The position numbers were made by a program, and so were the translations under genes. A DNA stretch of 64,000 bases from Distichodus sexfasciatus (taxonomy: Eukaryota > Chordata > Actinopteri > Characiformes > Distichodontidae): positions 1 to 64,000 of the forward strand of contig JAVGVS010000881.1 of NCBI GenBank assembly GCA_032718565.1. Reading direction: 5' to 3'. Below the pieces are notes generated by a model. It ran no database searches. It saw only the letters and a program-made list of their open reading frames with translations, and had not been told where the DNA came from. Every line of letters starts with the position of its first letter. Positions within the stretch are counted from its first letter, which is position 1. Positions 1-11,245 of the stretch are shown here, one piece after another.

Positions 1-86
1 AGAGGTCACATTTCGTGGTGGTGCACTGTGTGCTGTGCTGTGCTGTGATGTGTTCACAATGACAAATAATCACTCACTCACTTAAT
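1..86 (+). mobile_element. tRNA-derived SINE, 3' part only (cut by window edge)
   Basis: Matches the 3' half of the dominant SINE family of this window, including the GTGCACTGTGTGCTGTGCTG block, the CACAATGACAAATAATCACT end and a short CACT-repeat tail at about 70-83. The tRNA-like head lies outside the window. Family structure is described at 58105-58350. Confidence 0.85.
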
Positions 87-286
87 GAGCAGAACAAGCA
101 ACGCAACACACTACAATCCATCCATAAGGGCCGTCACCGAATTACAGAACTGTGTTAAAACCAATCATTATTTAGACGTTATTTTAATAATAAATAATTT
201 AGCATACATTGTAATTGTAAAGTGGTACCTGTTTTTCTTATTAGGAGCCGTGCACATATGTAAATGTCCTCAGAAGCCTTTAAAAA

Positions 287-290
<4 letters not shown>
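87..290. other. No recognisable feature
   Basis: AT-rich spacer. I see no gene, repeat terminus or motif here. Confidence 0.5.

Positions 291-319
<29 letters not shown>
291..319. repeat. (CA)n microsatellite
   Basis: Uninterrupted CA dinucleotide run of about 14 units. Confidence 0.95.
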
Positions 320-321
<2 letters not shown>

Positions 322-384
322 AGGCCAGGGCAATCAGGCAGCAGTAGCTCTGGCTGTGTGTTGTTTGTAAAGAGGCATTAACGT

Positions 385-645
385 TGCACAGGACAAACAG
401 CAGGACGGCAGCTGCACGCTCCGGCTCCTCTCCGCCTCCAACACACAGATAAATTCATTTCCGGGGCTTTTGTCCTCGCCGCGCTCCAGTCCGGCTCGGC
501 GGATTTGCTGTAAGACTTGCGGAGGCCATGAAAGGTCGCGGCATGTGCATACAGGTGCTCCTTAAACCGCTTTCACTATCGCCCCTCTGCCTCATTAACA
601 CAGCCACGGCTTGAAGAACGTAATAGAGCTTTTATAGTTGATTTG
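385..645. other. GC-richer unique island, candidate conserved non-coding element
   Basis: Unique-looking, balanced-composition DNA between the CA repeat and a hAT-like element. It has no repeat hallmarks and no long open frame with codon character. I infer a possible conserved non-coding element only from its contrast with repeat-rich, AT-rich neighbours. It could equally be old unique DNA. Confidence 0.3.
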
Positions 646-693
646 AGCTGTGCATGTGTGAAAAGTGATTACCGTAGTTGGGGTTTTCCCTAG

Positions 694-1672
694 GGATGCA
701 CCGATCCGATATGTATATCAGATATCAGTCCGATACTGACTCTAACAGCGGGATGTGGTATGGAGTAACACTGGGCCGAGTGATCGATATTCGAGAGTAT
801 TTTTAGGGTTATGCACCTTCAAGGTACTTTATTGTCATCAGTCACTTTATACATGTACAAAGTGTGATGAGACAGCGTTTCGCCATGGCCCCGGTGCAAC
901 ATACAGTAACACTGAACATTACATTGACTTCAGAGTCCTGATGGCTTGTGGTATGAAGCTGTTCCACAATCTTGGTACTGTGTGTGCAAAAGCTGTTTCA
1001 CGACTAAACGCAGAATTTTAAACCAGGCGCTTGGTTCTGCGGTTAAGTTGTCTTAATGTTCCAAATTGCTTTGATATTGACACTAAACCAAGTGTACAAA
1101 TTAGGGATGCACGAAAAGGGAATTATGGACCGATGCCGATATCCGATGTTTTTCATGCTTATATCTGCCTGTGACAATAAACACATTTGTAACAATATGG
1201 AAACGTGTAATTGCAACGTGGTACGTGAATGCGGTGAAATGAGGAGGCCAGAGTTGAGTGTGTAAAGACAAGAGATTTGGCTCGCTAACGTCCCACTGCG
1301 CGCTCAGAATTTTAGCACAAACAAAACACCATACATTTTAAGACAGAAGGTACGGACCCCCATAAAATCCCACCTCTGACTTTGGACAATCTAAGCATCA
1401 GTCCAATGCTGATGACTTAAGAAAGCAATCACTGGCCGATTCTGATACATTTCCGATATTATCATGCAAAACCTAGTACAACCTCCGACATATTGACGGG
1501 ATAGTGATCAGAACAAGCAAGACACACACTAGAAGGCCAAAAGTTGATCAAATCCCACCATTCTATTGTGCTGAACTACACCAGGTCCTGCTGGAGATCT
1601 CACTGTGCCTGATGCTTTTACTGCTGCAGTGTTAGGGAGCGCCACAAAATCACCGATCGGATCGGTGCATCC
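694..1672. mobile_element. Non-autonomous hAT-like element with 17-bp perfect TIRs
   Basis: GGATGCACCGATCCGAT at 694-710 is repeated as an exact inverse at 1656-1672. The GGATGCACCGAT terminus is typical of hAT-like non-autonomous elements common in fish (family knowledge). The interior is composite: a retroelement-tail-like segment lies at about 800-1020, and a second internal start, GGGATGCACGAAAAGGG, at about 1103. About 1600-1650 is the inverse of a segment in the copies at 15030-15345 and 17005-17580 (TAAAAGCATCAGGAACACAG block), so all three are one family. No transposase is visible. Confidence 0.75.
800..1020 (-). mobile_element. Retroelement 3'-end-like fragment nested in the hAT-like element
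   Basis: Contains CTTTATTGTCATCAGTCAC followed by text resembling the antisense 3' region of fish LINEs (a block ending GAAGCTGTTCCACAATCTTG). It interrupts the hAT-like element at 694-1672. Assignment rests on resemblance only, and no intact reading frame is present. Confidence 0.4.
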
Positions 1673-3539
1673 TTCGTTTTCACTACTGAGGACTTGGACT
1701 ACGTGCTTGATATGAAGTTACACACCTCCAGTCTTGCAGCTGTTCAGCTCTTCCTGCCCGTCCTTAAAGAAGGTTTTTGGCGCTGTCTGTTCGTCCATAA
1801 GTAATGAGTCTTCATGTCTCTGCTAAAAAAAGCCTTAAATCTTGACTGATTATCAGCCTGGCCCAGTATTAGCACCGATATTTAACATTTCATCTGGTTA
1901 CGGTTATGAGTGAGCGCTCGGCAATTAATAAACAGTTAACAGAACCGCTGTTCAGAAACTCTAATCAATGTAATCTTGCCCGTAACGATTATTTTGATTA
2001 TTTCAGCAGCTGCTGCGCTCCATCTGAAGTCTTCACTCTGTGGAGAGGAATACTCCACGCAGGGCACCATCTGATTAGATGTAACGAGTATAGTACGGGT
2101 GTAAATCAAGTTTCATGACGATATGATATTTAATGGACAATGAATTGACGTCTGCTACGATACAATAACGTGAGAGTCGCGTCACAATAACGTGGTGGAC
2201 ATAATCACTGTAAATATCAAGTAAATCTCTGTATGGCGAGTAGAACGCTGGTTGTTGTTATTTATCAGCTATAAATGAGTTTTGTCTGTAATAAATGGTG
2301 AGATTTGACTGAACTGGACGCTTTAGTGAATGACCTCTTGAGAGAGTCGTGTGCTAACAAACAGCATGTGTTTACATTGTGACAAATCTCATTCATGCGT
2401 TTCTACAGGATCACTTCAGTTTTTGTTACGGCGAGGCATGGCACTGGTTCTCGTCTCCTTCTTATTCTTCTTTTATGGCGGTCGGCGTCCTGCTTAATGC
2501 TGCTTTACTGCCACTGTGGCTTTGGTTAGCTTACTGACCACACATTAGAGAGTAGCCACTGTACGTATGTGTATAATAACGTAGACCCAACTAATCCATT
2601 ATTACATTAGCTGCCAACTATCTTAATAATCCATTTAAATCAGTTTAGTTGAATTAGTTGCAGCCCTCGAGACGATTTCACATGCTGATTTAACACCATC
2701 AAACTACATCAAATCACAAAAAAGCAAAATCACTTGATATTTGTATTCCTGAGCTCAAGTAGAAATGTAAGACACATAAACTGATGTTATAATTAGGGAC
2801 GGCTACTGAAACCTGGTACTAAATGGGTCCCGAGGCTAAATGTTTAGAGAGTGGAGTGTGGATGAGCTCTGAGGTTAACGGTGTTGGAGAAGTGAATAAA
2901 TCAGATGTGTAGTTTCTACATTAACGTCATCTTTCCCAGTCGATCTGAGCAGCTGTGTTACTGATGAAGACGTTAGTGTAGAGCGTTCTCTCACCACGCA
3001 CGGGGAAACTCTCACACACAGACGCTGGTGTTGCTGCCCCGTATGCGTGTATTGTATACTGACCTCCGATCAGTGAGAGTGTGCACAGATTTACACTTTA
3101 AACTACATGTTAACAGACTGTACGACGTACACAATCACATGACAGCTAACTTCATATCTGTTAGTAGACGTTGTCACATATGAGAAGTACAGCCTGCAGC
3201 ACACACACAGCTCTTTATCTGAGCTGATACTGTAACACACTTCAGTAAATGCTCAACAACTGCTTGTGGACTGAGAAGTGGTCAGTAAGAATCCAAACTA
3301 ACAACCACCGTTGTGTGTGTGTTTATTTGATTATAGTGATGTTAGTAGAGCTGTAACTCCCATGTGGGAGGAGGATGTGTCAGCTCTCTGTGTCCACGCT
3401 GTGCTGGATGATACAAGTGGTTTGCTAAATAAAGCAGTGTTCATTATGTTGCTCATTTCATTTGTCCTTCAAAAAGTACCGGTAAAGTACCGTTAAAATC
3501 CTAACCATATCTAGTTATAATATGTAAGATGCCTAATTA
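1673..3539. other. Degraded interspersed-repeat debris, no gene
   Basis: AT-rich, stop-rich sequence. The stretch TTAGTTGCAGCCCT near 2653-2668 resembles another hAT-like terminus, so 1.9-2.7 kb is probably an old element. I see no complete TIR pair and no coding signature in 2.7-3.5 kb. Confidence 0.35.
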
Positions 3540-4347
3540 GGGGTCCATGCAGCGCAACTGCTGGAACCCTATTGGAATCGTGCAGATTTTTTAAAATTTA
3601 TTTTTTAAAAAACTATTTTTCTGCCTTAAAACACGTTGTGAAGCAAGAACTGTAAGACCTACAGCTTTGGAACTTGGCAGGTAGATCCCGTACCCCACCC
3701 TGCCAGTTGGTGGCGCTATAATAAGCTACTTTGCGTTTTGCCTAATAACTTTTGAACCGTAGCTCCGATTCTCAAAAATATTATACCATCTTAATCCTTG
3801 GGTCAAGACGAATCAAGACGAACGACCCCTCCCATCTATTTCTGCCATATTGGATTTCTTGCTAATTTGTATAATATTTGAAACCAACTCTTGCGAACTA
3901 GTTCCTGGATTTTTGTCCAATCTGCATGAAACTGGCCTCACTTGAATCCCAAGACACTCTTTTTTAATAATTATCGAGCACATTTTTAATTTAGTTTTTC
4001 ATATGGCTGTAAAATGCAAATAAATGTGGTGGGCTTGGCATAGGACTGCAAAGCCACACACCGAGTTTCATAGAAATCCACCTCTGGGGGGCGCAACAGT
4101 CAATAAAGTTCTCAGCTCAAAGAATGACTTGTATCTTTTCAACCGTATGGCCAATCAGCTCGAAACGTTGCATTCTACACCTTAATAGATGGGCCCACCA
4201 AATTCTAGAACATCATTAAAATCACCAAACCCCATCAAAAAAAAACATGGCCGAAATCTGCCAATCAAGTCTCAAAAGGTGCTATGTGGTTATATGTCAA
4301 ACCTTGCATTGTCAGAATCCGATTTGGCTGTAGACTGCATGGACCCC
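3540..4347. mobile_element. Non-autonomous DNA element with 13-bp perfect terminal inverted repeats
   Basis: GGGGTCCATGCAG at 3540-3552 is exactly inverted at 4335-4347. The interior is typical of a short-frame, non-coding fish repeat, including GGTGGCGCTATAA, 'cgtttgcggct' just beyond the right end and many short direct motifs. No transposase frame is present. Superfamily not determined. Resemblance to abundant fish elements of this type is from family knowledge, not a database search. Confidence 0.65.
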
Positions 4348-4720
4348 GCAATCGCCGTTTGCGGCTACATTTGCTATTTGATTTTGGTTTGATGCTAAGG
4401 GCTCGTCGATCATTGAATAGATATACTGATGTAATCAATGTATCATTACACTCTTAGAATTTAGTCTATGAACACTGAAGGCATAAGTTTGGAGTTCTGA
4501 CACTGAAGCTCCATGCACGTTTTGTCTTAAGAACATGATGAAGTTCTGTAAATTAGGACATTTAACAATTTGTATTTTTTTATATTTAATTTTGACACCA
4601 ATTTTCATTTTAACAGCACACCTTCGGTTAACAATCGGTTATCGTTGTCCCTAATTATTAATATTTGATATCGGAATCGACACCGATAAACACCGTATCG
4701 GCCGCCCTCTATTACAACGC
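4348..4720. other. hAT-like repeat remnants
   Basis: Short blocks such as ATCGGTTATCGTTGTCCCTAA at about 4632-4652 and GTATCGGCCGCCCTCTATTA near 4696-4714 resemble termini of fish hAT-like elements. No intact element can be delimited. Confidence 0.35.
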
Positions 4721-4879
4721 TTATAATTGCAGCTCGAGGCTTCTCGAAGGAGTTGAGCAACAGATTAGGCTAATTGAAAGTCCACACCACGATAAAAGTA
4801 GCCGTAGTCGTACTGGGCCAGACCTGCTGGTGCCTTGTGCTGTCTGTTGGCGAGAACTAAATATATTTTCTGCATTCTA

Positions 4880-5250
4880 AACAGCATTCCACTGTAAAGC
4901 ATGCGTGCCAGCGCTTAACGGCGTGGGGGCAGAAATAGCTTTCGCGGCCAAGGCATTTTCAGGAATGAGGTGGGAGGGAAAAGTGACATTAAAATCACAA
5001 ATCTAATAACAGCCCAACAGGTGACTCCCTCCCCCCGCCACCTCGCCCCACTTCTCTGGCGCGTATTAGCCGGCGTTCCGGACGCAGCGTATTCCCTTTT
5101 ATTGACGGGATAATTACTTTTCTGGCAGCGATTCGCGTTGTAATATGTCAGCGTCTCCGGTCCGGGCCAATATTATGTCACTGGCAGCACCTGTCCCTCG
5201 AAACACGTCACCACCCATAACCTTATGAGAGCTCGGCCTGCACACTGTGT
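4880..5250. other. Unique island, candidate conserved non-coding element
   Basis: Low-repeat, balanced-composition sequence containing several homeodomain-like ATTA/TAAT cores within GC-rich text (for example around 5100-5150). It has no open frame and no transposon termini. Inferred as a candidate enhancer-like conserved element. Only multi-species alignment would settle it. Confidence 0.35.
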
Positions 5251-5390
5251 GAGTTTCTTCATATAGGAATAATACATATACGCGAAACGTGTGTGGCTGA
5301 AATGTAGAAAACCAACCCAGTGCGCTTATTTAAGCTGCATTTTTATGCACTAAAGCATTCCAAGATTGTATTCCAGAGCTCATTTTTGTG

Positions 5391-6372
5391 CTTTGTGACG
5401 ATGTCTGTTGTAGTAAGTGTTTTTAAAAGTCTCCGCCTTGTCTCGGACTCGGTTGTACTTGTACTTGGTATTGTCTCAGACTTGGGATTTTATCTGAAGA
5501 CCAGCCGAGACCACAACGCAGGCATTTTGCCTTGTTTATTAATTAGTGTTTTAATAACTCAGAATCCCTTTAACTTACAGAAACCACACACATACCGTCA
5601 GAATCACAAGAGTTTCAACTTACCAACATTATATTCATTAACCTGTATGTGAAATTATTTCTGAGTAATTCTATCCATAAAAACTGAAGTAATTGCATAA
5701 AAAGGCATTAATGACATTAATTACAATGTAAACACACACGTTAGCGCTCGTGACTCTCATATGGAACGCCATCATGTGCAATAATGTAGTTCTCTTCCAG
5801 AAAGACCAAACGCAGCTCATTTTACAGACCAAAATGAGTCCAAAGCTGAGCAAAATTACCCAAAACTTTAGTCTTTCTTCATTTTCGATTGATTAGAAAA
5901 TATTTTGTTGCATTTTATAATGTTAGAGAGTAGTTAGAATAATTTTATTCTGTATCCAGATAGACACCAAATGAATAAAGAAGTGTCTCCACCTGCACTA
6001 ACCTTATTCTTCTTCACAGCACTAAGCCATAGAATGTCTCTGCATAATAACAACTCTGCAGCCAATAAAACAGTGAGTTTGGTGTTGAGGAGTGTTCACT
6101 GTGGTTCGTTGAGTTTAACATATGATGTGATCAGTGTTGATAACTGCTTCCAGTGAAGTGATTTCCTCATTATAGATATGGAAGAGAGAAATATTCAATA
6201 AACATCTTTAATGTTTCTTAGGCTTTACATCTTCCACTTATTTGTCACGTGGTGGAAAACGTGCATTGGTCCAGTCTCGGTCTCGACCCCTTAGACTCTT
6301 GATCGTGTCTTGGTCTCGACACACTCTGATCTTAGTCAGGACTTGGTCAGGCGGTCTTGACCCCAACTCTAC
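5391..6372. mobile_element. Non-autonomous DNA element, TIRs rich in GTCTCG/GACTTGG
   Basis: The left side (5425-5515) and right side (6275-6360) carry related inverted text: CTTGTCTCGGACTCGG and TTGGTACTTGTCTCAGACTTGG-like blocks against TCTTGGTCTCGACACACTC and GACTTGGTCAGGCGGTCTTG. This layout is known from fish MITE-like repeats. 5520-5720 is also found, diverged, at 39815-40010, so the interior is repetitive. Boundaries are approximate and there is no transposase. Confidence 0.45.
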
Positions 6373-6699
6373 TAATAAGTAGGGTTGTGTACCTTTCACA
6401 TCAGAACCGATATCGGTACTCAGCAGTTCTTCATTTCTATACCTCGCTGTGAATCTGTAATACCTGGTTTGTATCAGTAATAATAAATAAGCCCCAAAAT
6501 AATTTCAAACCTTTATGTTACAACTACAATATTAATTTTACTACAGTTTTTATAAATATATGCTGGAACAATAACTACAACAGATAGATCACTAATCACC
6601 TAAAGCTGCAGTGGAACTTGTCAACGGTGTGGATTCCACGTTCTCGATGTCTGGGTGATTGTCTGACGGATAAAGAAGTGTTTCCACCTGGGACAATAA
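6373..6699. other. hAT-like 5' terminus and filler
   Basis: GGGTTGTGTACC and ATCGGTACTCAGCAG near 6383-6425 resemble a hAT-like terminus. The rest is AT-rich. The stretch GATAAAGAAGTGTTTCCACC at 6669-6688 also occurs, diverged, at about 5973-5992. Confidence 0.35.
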
Positions 6700-7187
6700 G
6701 GGCGTTTTCACATATAGTCGTCTTTAAAGGAACCAAACTCAGTCCTCTAGAAGTGGTCCAAAAAGTGGACCAACAGAAAGGGAACTCGGTTCTTTTTATG
6801 TTCACACTGTGAGTTCATTTGAAAGGGGACTCGGTTCTCTTACTGCTCCACTTCAGCTCAGATGGAGCCTCAGTCTTTTTATTGTTCATACTTCATTCTA
6901 ATAGAGCTCTCAGACCTTTACTGCTTTGCATTCTGGGTAGTTTTCACTTCGAACAAAAACTGTCAAAGCCAACCAGGAGCGCTTCGTGTTCATAAGGCGT
7001 GAGTTAAACGAACAGCGCCGCAGACTTAAAGCGAACCGGACTGAGATCACCTCCCGATGTGGTCTCAGTTCGGTTTGTTTCCGAGGGGTCTGAGTTCGTT
7101 AGCCGTGTTCACATATACATAAATAATGCTGACTAATCGATCTGAGTTCACTTTGAGGGATGAAACGGACCAAGTGTGAAAACACCC
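6700..7187. mobile_element. 488-bp MITE with TAA target duplication (PIF/Harbinger-like)
   Basis: Begins GGGCGTTTTCACA (6700-6712). The inverse, GGGTGTTTTCACA, ends at 7187. TAA flanks both sides (6697-6699 and 7188-7190). A 3-bp TWA duplication and a short GGGTG TIR fit PIF/Harbinger-derived MITEs (family knowledge). The interior contains repeated internal inverted segments such as GAACCGGACTGAG and AACTCGGTTCT. It is non-coding. Confidence 0.75.
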
Positions 7188-8499
7188 TAAATCACACACT
7201 GTTCTTACTATTTCTAGTAGTTTTATCTACAGTTCCAGCACTTTTATACTACATAAAGCTAAAACAAGTCAACATTTCTACAGGTGCAGGTCAGCTTTCA
7301 TCAGAAATGTGCTGATTTTATGAGTCAGCATTTACACATCAAACTATGACAATTCTGAGTAGTGCAGGACGTTCTGAACACAACAACATAAAGCATGTGG
7401 AGAACTCCTACACACACACACTAGAATAAACCTAAACACACAGGTATAGAACAACGCCCCAAACTCTCTCGGGGCCGTGAGGATTAATCTTGATTTAAAA
7501 AAAAAAAAGAAACATTCAGCAATAAAAGCCAGTCGGTTGTATATTTTCAGACTTGTTATTTTCTGTTTTTTAAAAAAATAATTTATCCAATTACTCGATT
7601 AATCGATGAAAAGAAACTGATATAATACTCGATTAGAGTATTTAATTAAGACAAAAATAAAATAATTGGGACAAGTATTAACAGAGTTATTCTTAAATAA
7701 GTATTTTTAAGAGAATTTGGTAAAAAATTGATAAAAATTCTTTCAAAATAATTAATGTAATACTTTTTCCGACTATCACATCGATTACGGGTTCTGAATG
7801 TCACCTTCAACACTGGACTGCAAATTTACCGTGATTATGATTTTTGCTTTCATTTTTTGCCCTCAGTTTTCACTGACAAGGTTTGTACCAAAAATATGCC
7901 CAACTATTAAAGCAGCGTCATCTTTTCTAACAAAAGAGATTTTAAATAATTAAAGGACACACTCCCAGATGTTGTCACAAAGTGTACGGGGCAGAGTCAT
8001 GTGACAACACAGACGGAGGGAAATAATAACAAATAATCAAAATAATCCTCACAGGCAAGATCATGCCAATTAAAGGCTCGGAATGACTGTTTAAATTAAT
8101 TTTCCAGTATACGCTATTAATATAAACCAATAAAATGACCTCTTTTTAAGAGCTACTGTTTTATATATTTATTAATTGATTGATTGATTTATCTTAGTGC
8201 ACATTCAGTGTAAAAGACAACTCCAAACCCACAAAGCATAGTTGCGGGCTGAGCACCACATCCTAATTTTTCTCTCTTTCTACTACTAGTTTGAAGTTTA
8301 CATTTAGACATTTATTTTCAACGTCTAGTTTAAAGTGTATATTTTAAATTACATTCATGTATTTTATTCTTTGTGCCTTATTTGTTCCTTGCTCCTTGCA
8401 CTGTTAAAACTGGAGCCAAGGCGTCACGTCTCTGTAAACCTGTACAGTATAATAGCAGAGATGACGATAAAGTTTACTTTGACACTTTGAAATAAAACG
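7188..8499. other. AT-rich repeat debris, no gene
   Basis: ATTACTCGATTAATCGATG at 7590-7608 matches a hAT-like repeat motif common in fish. 7850-7905 (TTTTGCCCTCAGTTTTCACT and following bases) recurs inverted at about 10020-10060, marking one repeat family. 8400-8480 ends GATGACGATAAAGTTTACTT, like a LINE 3' end on the plus strand. No open frame has coding character. Confidence 0.4.
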
Positions 8500-8775
8500 C
8501 TAGAAGAATCCCGTGAGATTAAACAGTTCCGGCCGGCTTCCAGACGTTGGGAAGGAAGGATATGAGGAAGGAAGGAGCGTCAGCGCTGTAGCAACAGCCA
8601 CTCTAATTTGGTGAGCAGGGGGGTGATCAACAACGCCGCACATGTCCGTCTCCGTCGCCTCGCTCACTGACAGACGTCGCCCCTATTTAAGAGGTGCTGA
8701 GATATCAAGCGCCTGCGGTTAAAGGGACACTCCGTCCACATGGCTGACAGCCAACCGGGGCTAGAGCGTCATTTG
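8500..8775. other. Unique GC-richer island, candidate conserved non-coding element
   Basis: Balanced-composition, non-repetitive block between LINE-tail-like DNA and a SINE. No exon features such as an open frame bounded by splice signals are evident. Candidate only. Confidence 0.3.
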
Positions 8776-8972
8776 GGGCCAAGAGGGCACTCCACATGAA
8801 CACACTACTCATACTGATTATCATTATTAACTAGTAGCGGTGTGAGGAGACGCTCAGCTCACGAGGAGAGACGAGATGACGTGAGATTTCAACCCGATTT
8901 TAACGAAAGACAGCAGTATGTGGTTTTATTTGAGTCTAAGACATGAACAGTGGTGTGTGTTATATCGTGAAC

Positions 8973-9232
8973 GTGAGTGAATATTTGTCATTGTGAACAC
9001 ACCACAGCACAGCACACAGTGCACCACAACCAAATGTGACCTCTGCATTTAACCCATCCGTGGAGGAGCAGTGGGCAGCTAGCAAGGGCAGCGCCCAGGG
9101 AGCAGTGCTTGGTAAAGTTACCACTGGTACCGTCCACCTTGCTCATGAGTACCTCAGTGGTAACTTTACCTGGATTCGAACCTGCGGCCTTCTGATCACG
9201 GGGGAGAACACCCTACTTTTACGCCACCAGCC
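8973..9232 (-). mobile_element. tRNA-derived SINE, near full length
   Basis: Complement carries the tRNA-like head with B-box-like GGTTCGAATCC (plus-strand 'tggattcgaacc' at about 9171-9182), the GGTAC-rich body, the CTGTGTGCTGTGCTG block and the 3' end next to 8973. The body is unusual: a 16-bp perfect inverted repeat (9111-9126 and 9155-9170) replaces the usual sequence, so this copy can fold into a hairpin. Confidence 0.9.
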
Positions 9233-9429
9233 TCTAACGTGCATGAAGTGACTGGACTCTGTCTTGTATGATTCCTCCTGCATCTCTTCACACCATGACT
9301 AACTTGTAGTTGAAGTGTAAATCATCTCATTCCATCATCAGGTTGTACATTATCACATCAACATCTGGATTAAAACATGTTAGAGGCGTAATCCCTGCAG
9401 CATCAACAGATTCAGGAACATTAACAGAT

Positions 9430-10130
9430 ACTAGAGGTCGACCAGTATTGTTTTTTCAGGGTTGATATCGATACTGATTATTGCTAGTTAACAAAGTCGA
9501 TTGGCTGCTTTACTGACACATTTATAACGCACTACCAAGTAGCGAGCATGAAGGTGTAGTTGAGCACGTACAGACGCCAGTTTTTGATGCTGAAATATCC
9601 ACTGTACGCTCAAAATTTTGGCACATCGTAAAAAATAACATTTCACCAGACAGCTTTCTGAAAAATCGTCACAACGTTTGATCACACTAATAATTAAGGT
9701 GAAGTTGAAGGTTAAATGATATTTGAGTTGCGTTTTGGGACTTGATATGAATGGAAGTCGTGTTAAATCAGTTTATGATATTGTCTCATATAATTATAAT
9801 TATTCCCTAACATATTTTTAAAAAATGTCTGAAATTTGTTCTTAAGAAACATGTAAGGTCTGCGTTCCTGTTGAAAACTGCGTAAGGAGGTTTTAAGAAC
9901 ATTAATAATTTAATCTTTTATCAAATACTTCTGTAAATACTTTTCCTGATTATCTTAAAATTATGGTTTAATTATTTTTAAATATTAGAGAGAAAAAAAA
10001 AATTCAGCATATTTACAGTACAAACCTTGTCAGTGAACTGCGAGGGCAAAAACCAGTAAAATTTGTTTGTTATTTTTAATTGAAGTAAAATTTATCGTGA
10101 TACTGATACGAGGATGTATCGTCTGGCCCT
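9430..10130. mobile_element. Degraded hAT-like element
   Basis: Begins near TAGAGGTCGACCAGTATTG (9432-9450), a known style of fish hAT-like terminus, followed by GATATCGATACTGATTATTG. The right part (10000-10125) is the inverse of 7795-7925. Termini are too worn to define TIRs. No transposase. Confidence 0.4.
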
Positions 10131-10399
10131 AACTCATATTTACAATGCTTAAAAAAGTAAAGTCTTTCACTGTTCAATGCGTTAAAGGAGAACTTTATCC
10201 AAACAGTTCAAAGCTACCGGCGCTACTGGTTTCATACGTATTGTCAGCTGTGTTTTTGTTTCTGCAGCTGACTTTTAACCTACAAAGCAACAGCTCAAGA
10301 TGTTCAGTTCTCACACTTTCTCCTGACGTAACCTGAGATGCGCAAACACTTTTGGAGTTTACCTGGTGTGACCTGGTACTTTTTTCTCTCCCTCTCTTT

Positions 10400-10720
10400 T
10401 TAACTCTTAAATCTAAAAATGAAGTGTCGTGAGTCCAGCTCCCCCAGGACCGGGCTTGGGGGATTGTGGTAAAGATAACGTTTAACGGGGCGATTGTTCC
10501 ACCCCTGGCCAGCTATGTCGGCCATTAAAATAGAAAGCATAATCGCCCTCTGAAATAAGCGCATTAATACTGTGTCATGTACAGTAAAAATATCCGCCGG
10601 CATAACAGACGAGCCCGGAAACTCTAATCCTGTGTCAGTCGGCGAGAAATGCAGAGCGCTCTGGGACTCGCTGCGTCCGTCTGTGAGCTGAGGTCACTTC
10701 GCACCTGCTCTGAAAAACAG
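10400..10720. other. Unique island, candidate conserved non-coding element
   Basis: Non-repetitive sequence with moderate GC and several TAAT/ATTA cores (10525-10570). It lacks coding character and is bounded on the right by an intact MITE at 10760. Inference only. Confidence 0.35.
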
Positions 10721-10759
10721 ACCAGAATATTTTTCCCCCTTTTTAAAAATTAACATTTA

Positions 10760-11096
10760 GGCCTCGTCCACACGGACGGTCGAAATGAACGCCCTCTGAA
10801 TGCCACCCGCGTTTTTGCTGCGTTTTGTAGCTGCGTTCGATTGGCGTTCCACTGGCGTTCGCAGTAGCGTCATTTTCCTCGCGTTCGTCGGGATTTTGAT
10901 GCCAAGGAAATGTTGATTGCAGCGTTTATTTGACGTCACCCGAACGCACAGCCGGCCGAACGCCGGTGCTGAACGCCCGTGTGCACGCTTTGATTTGCTC
11001 CAATGAGCAGAAAAACGGTCGGCGTTCAATTGGCGCTCGCCTGGCACCACGAACGCCTGAAAAACGCCTGGTTCAGACGTCCGTGTGCACGAGGCC
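10760..11096 (-). mobile_element. 337-bp GC-rich MITE, copy 1
   Basis: TIRs GGCCTCGTCCACACGGACG (10760-10778) and, inverted at the right end, GGCCTCGTGCACACGGACG differ at one of 19 positions. The interior repeats GCGTTC in both orientations. A second copy lies in the opposite orientation at 41676-41990. Flanks are TTA on the left and TAA on the right. The open frames of 97 and 83 codons inside it reflect GC-rich composition, and the same frame appears in copy 2, so they are not genes. Confidence 0.8.
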
Positions 11097-11245
11097 TAAG
11101 ATGAACTTTATTATAGGGATGCACAATAATATCGGAATCGTATCAGAATTGGACCGACGCTTATTTCCGGCTGATATTTGATGACACATTTATTGTACGT
11201 AGAAAAAGTAGTGCTTGTGTCAGGCACGTCCAAAGTCTGAGAAAG

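Noticed and set aside
10757..11181. Overlapping 97- and 83-codon frames
   Set aside because: They lie within the GC-rich MITE and its palindromic motifs, and the same frame recurs in its other copy at 41.7 kb.
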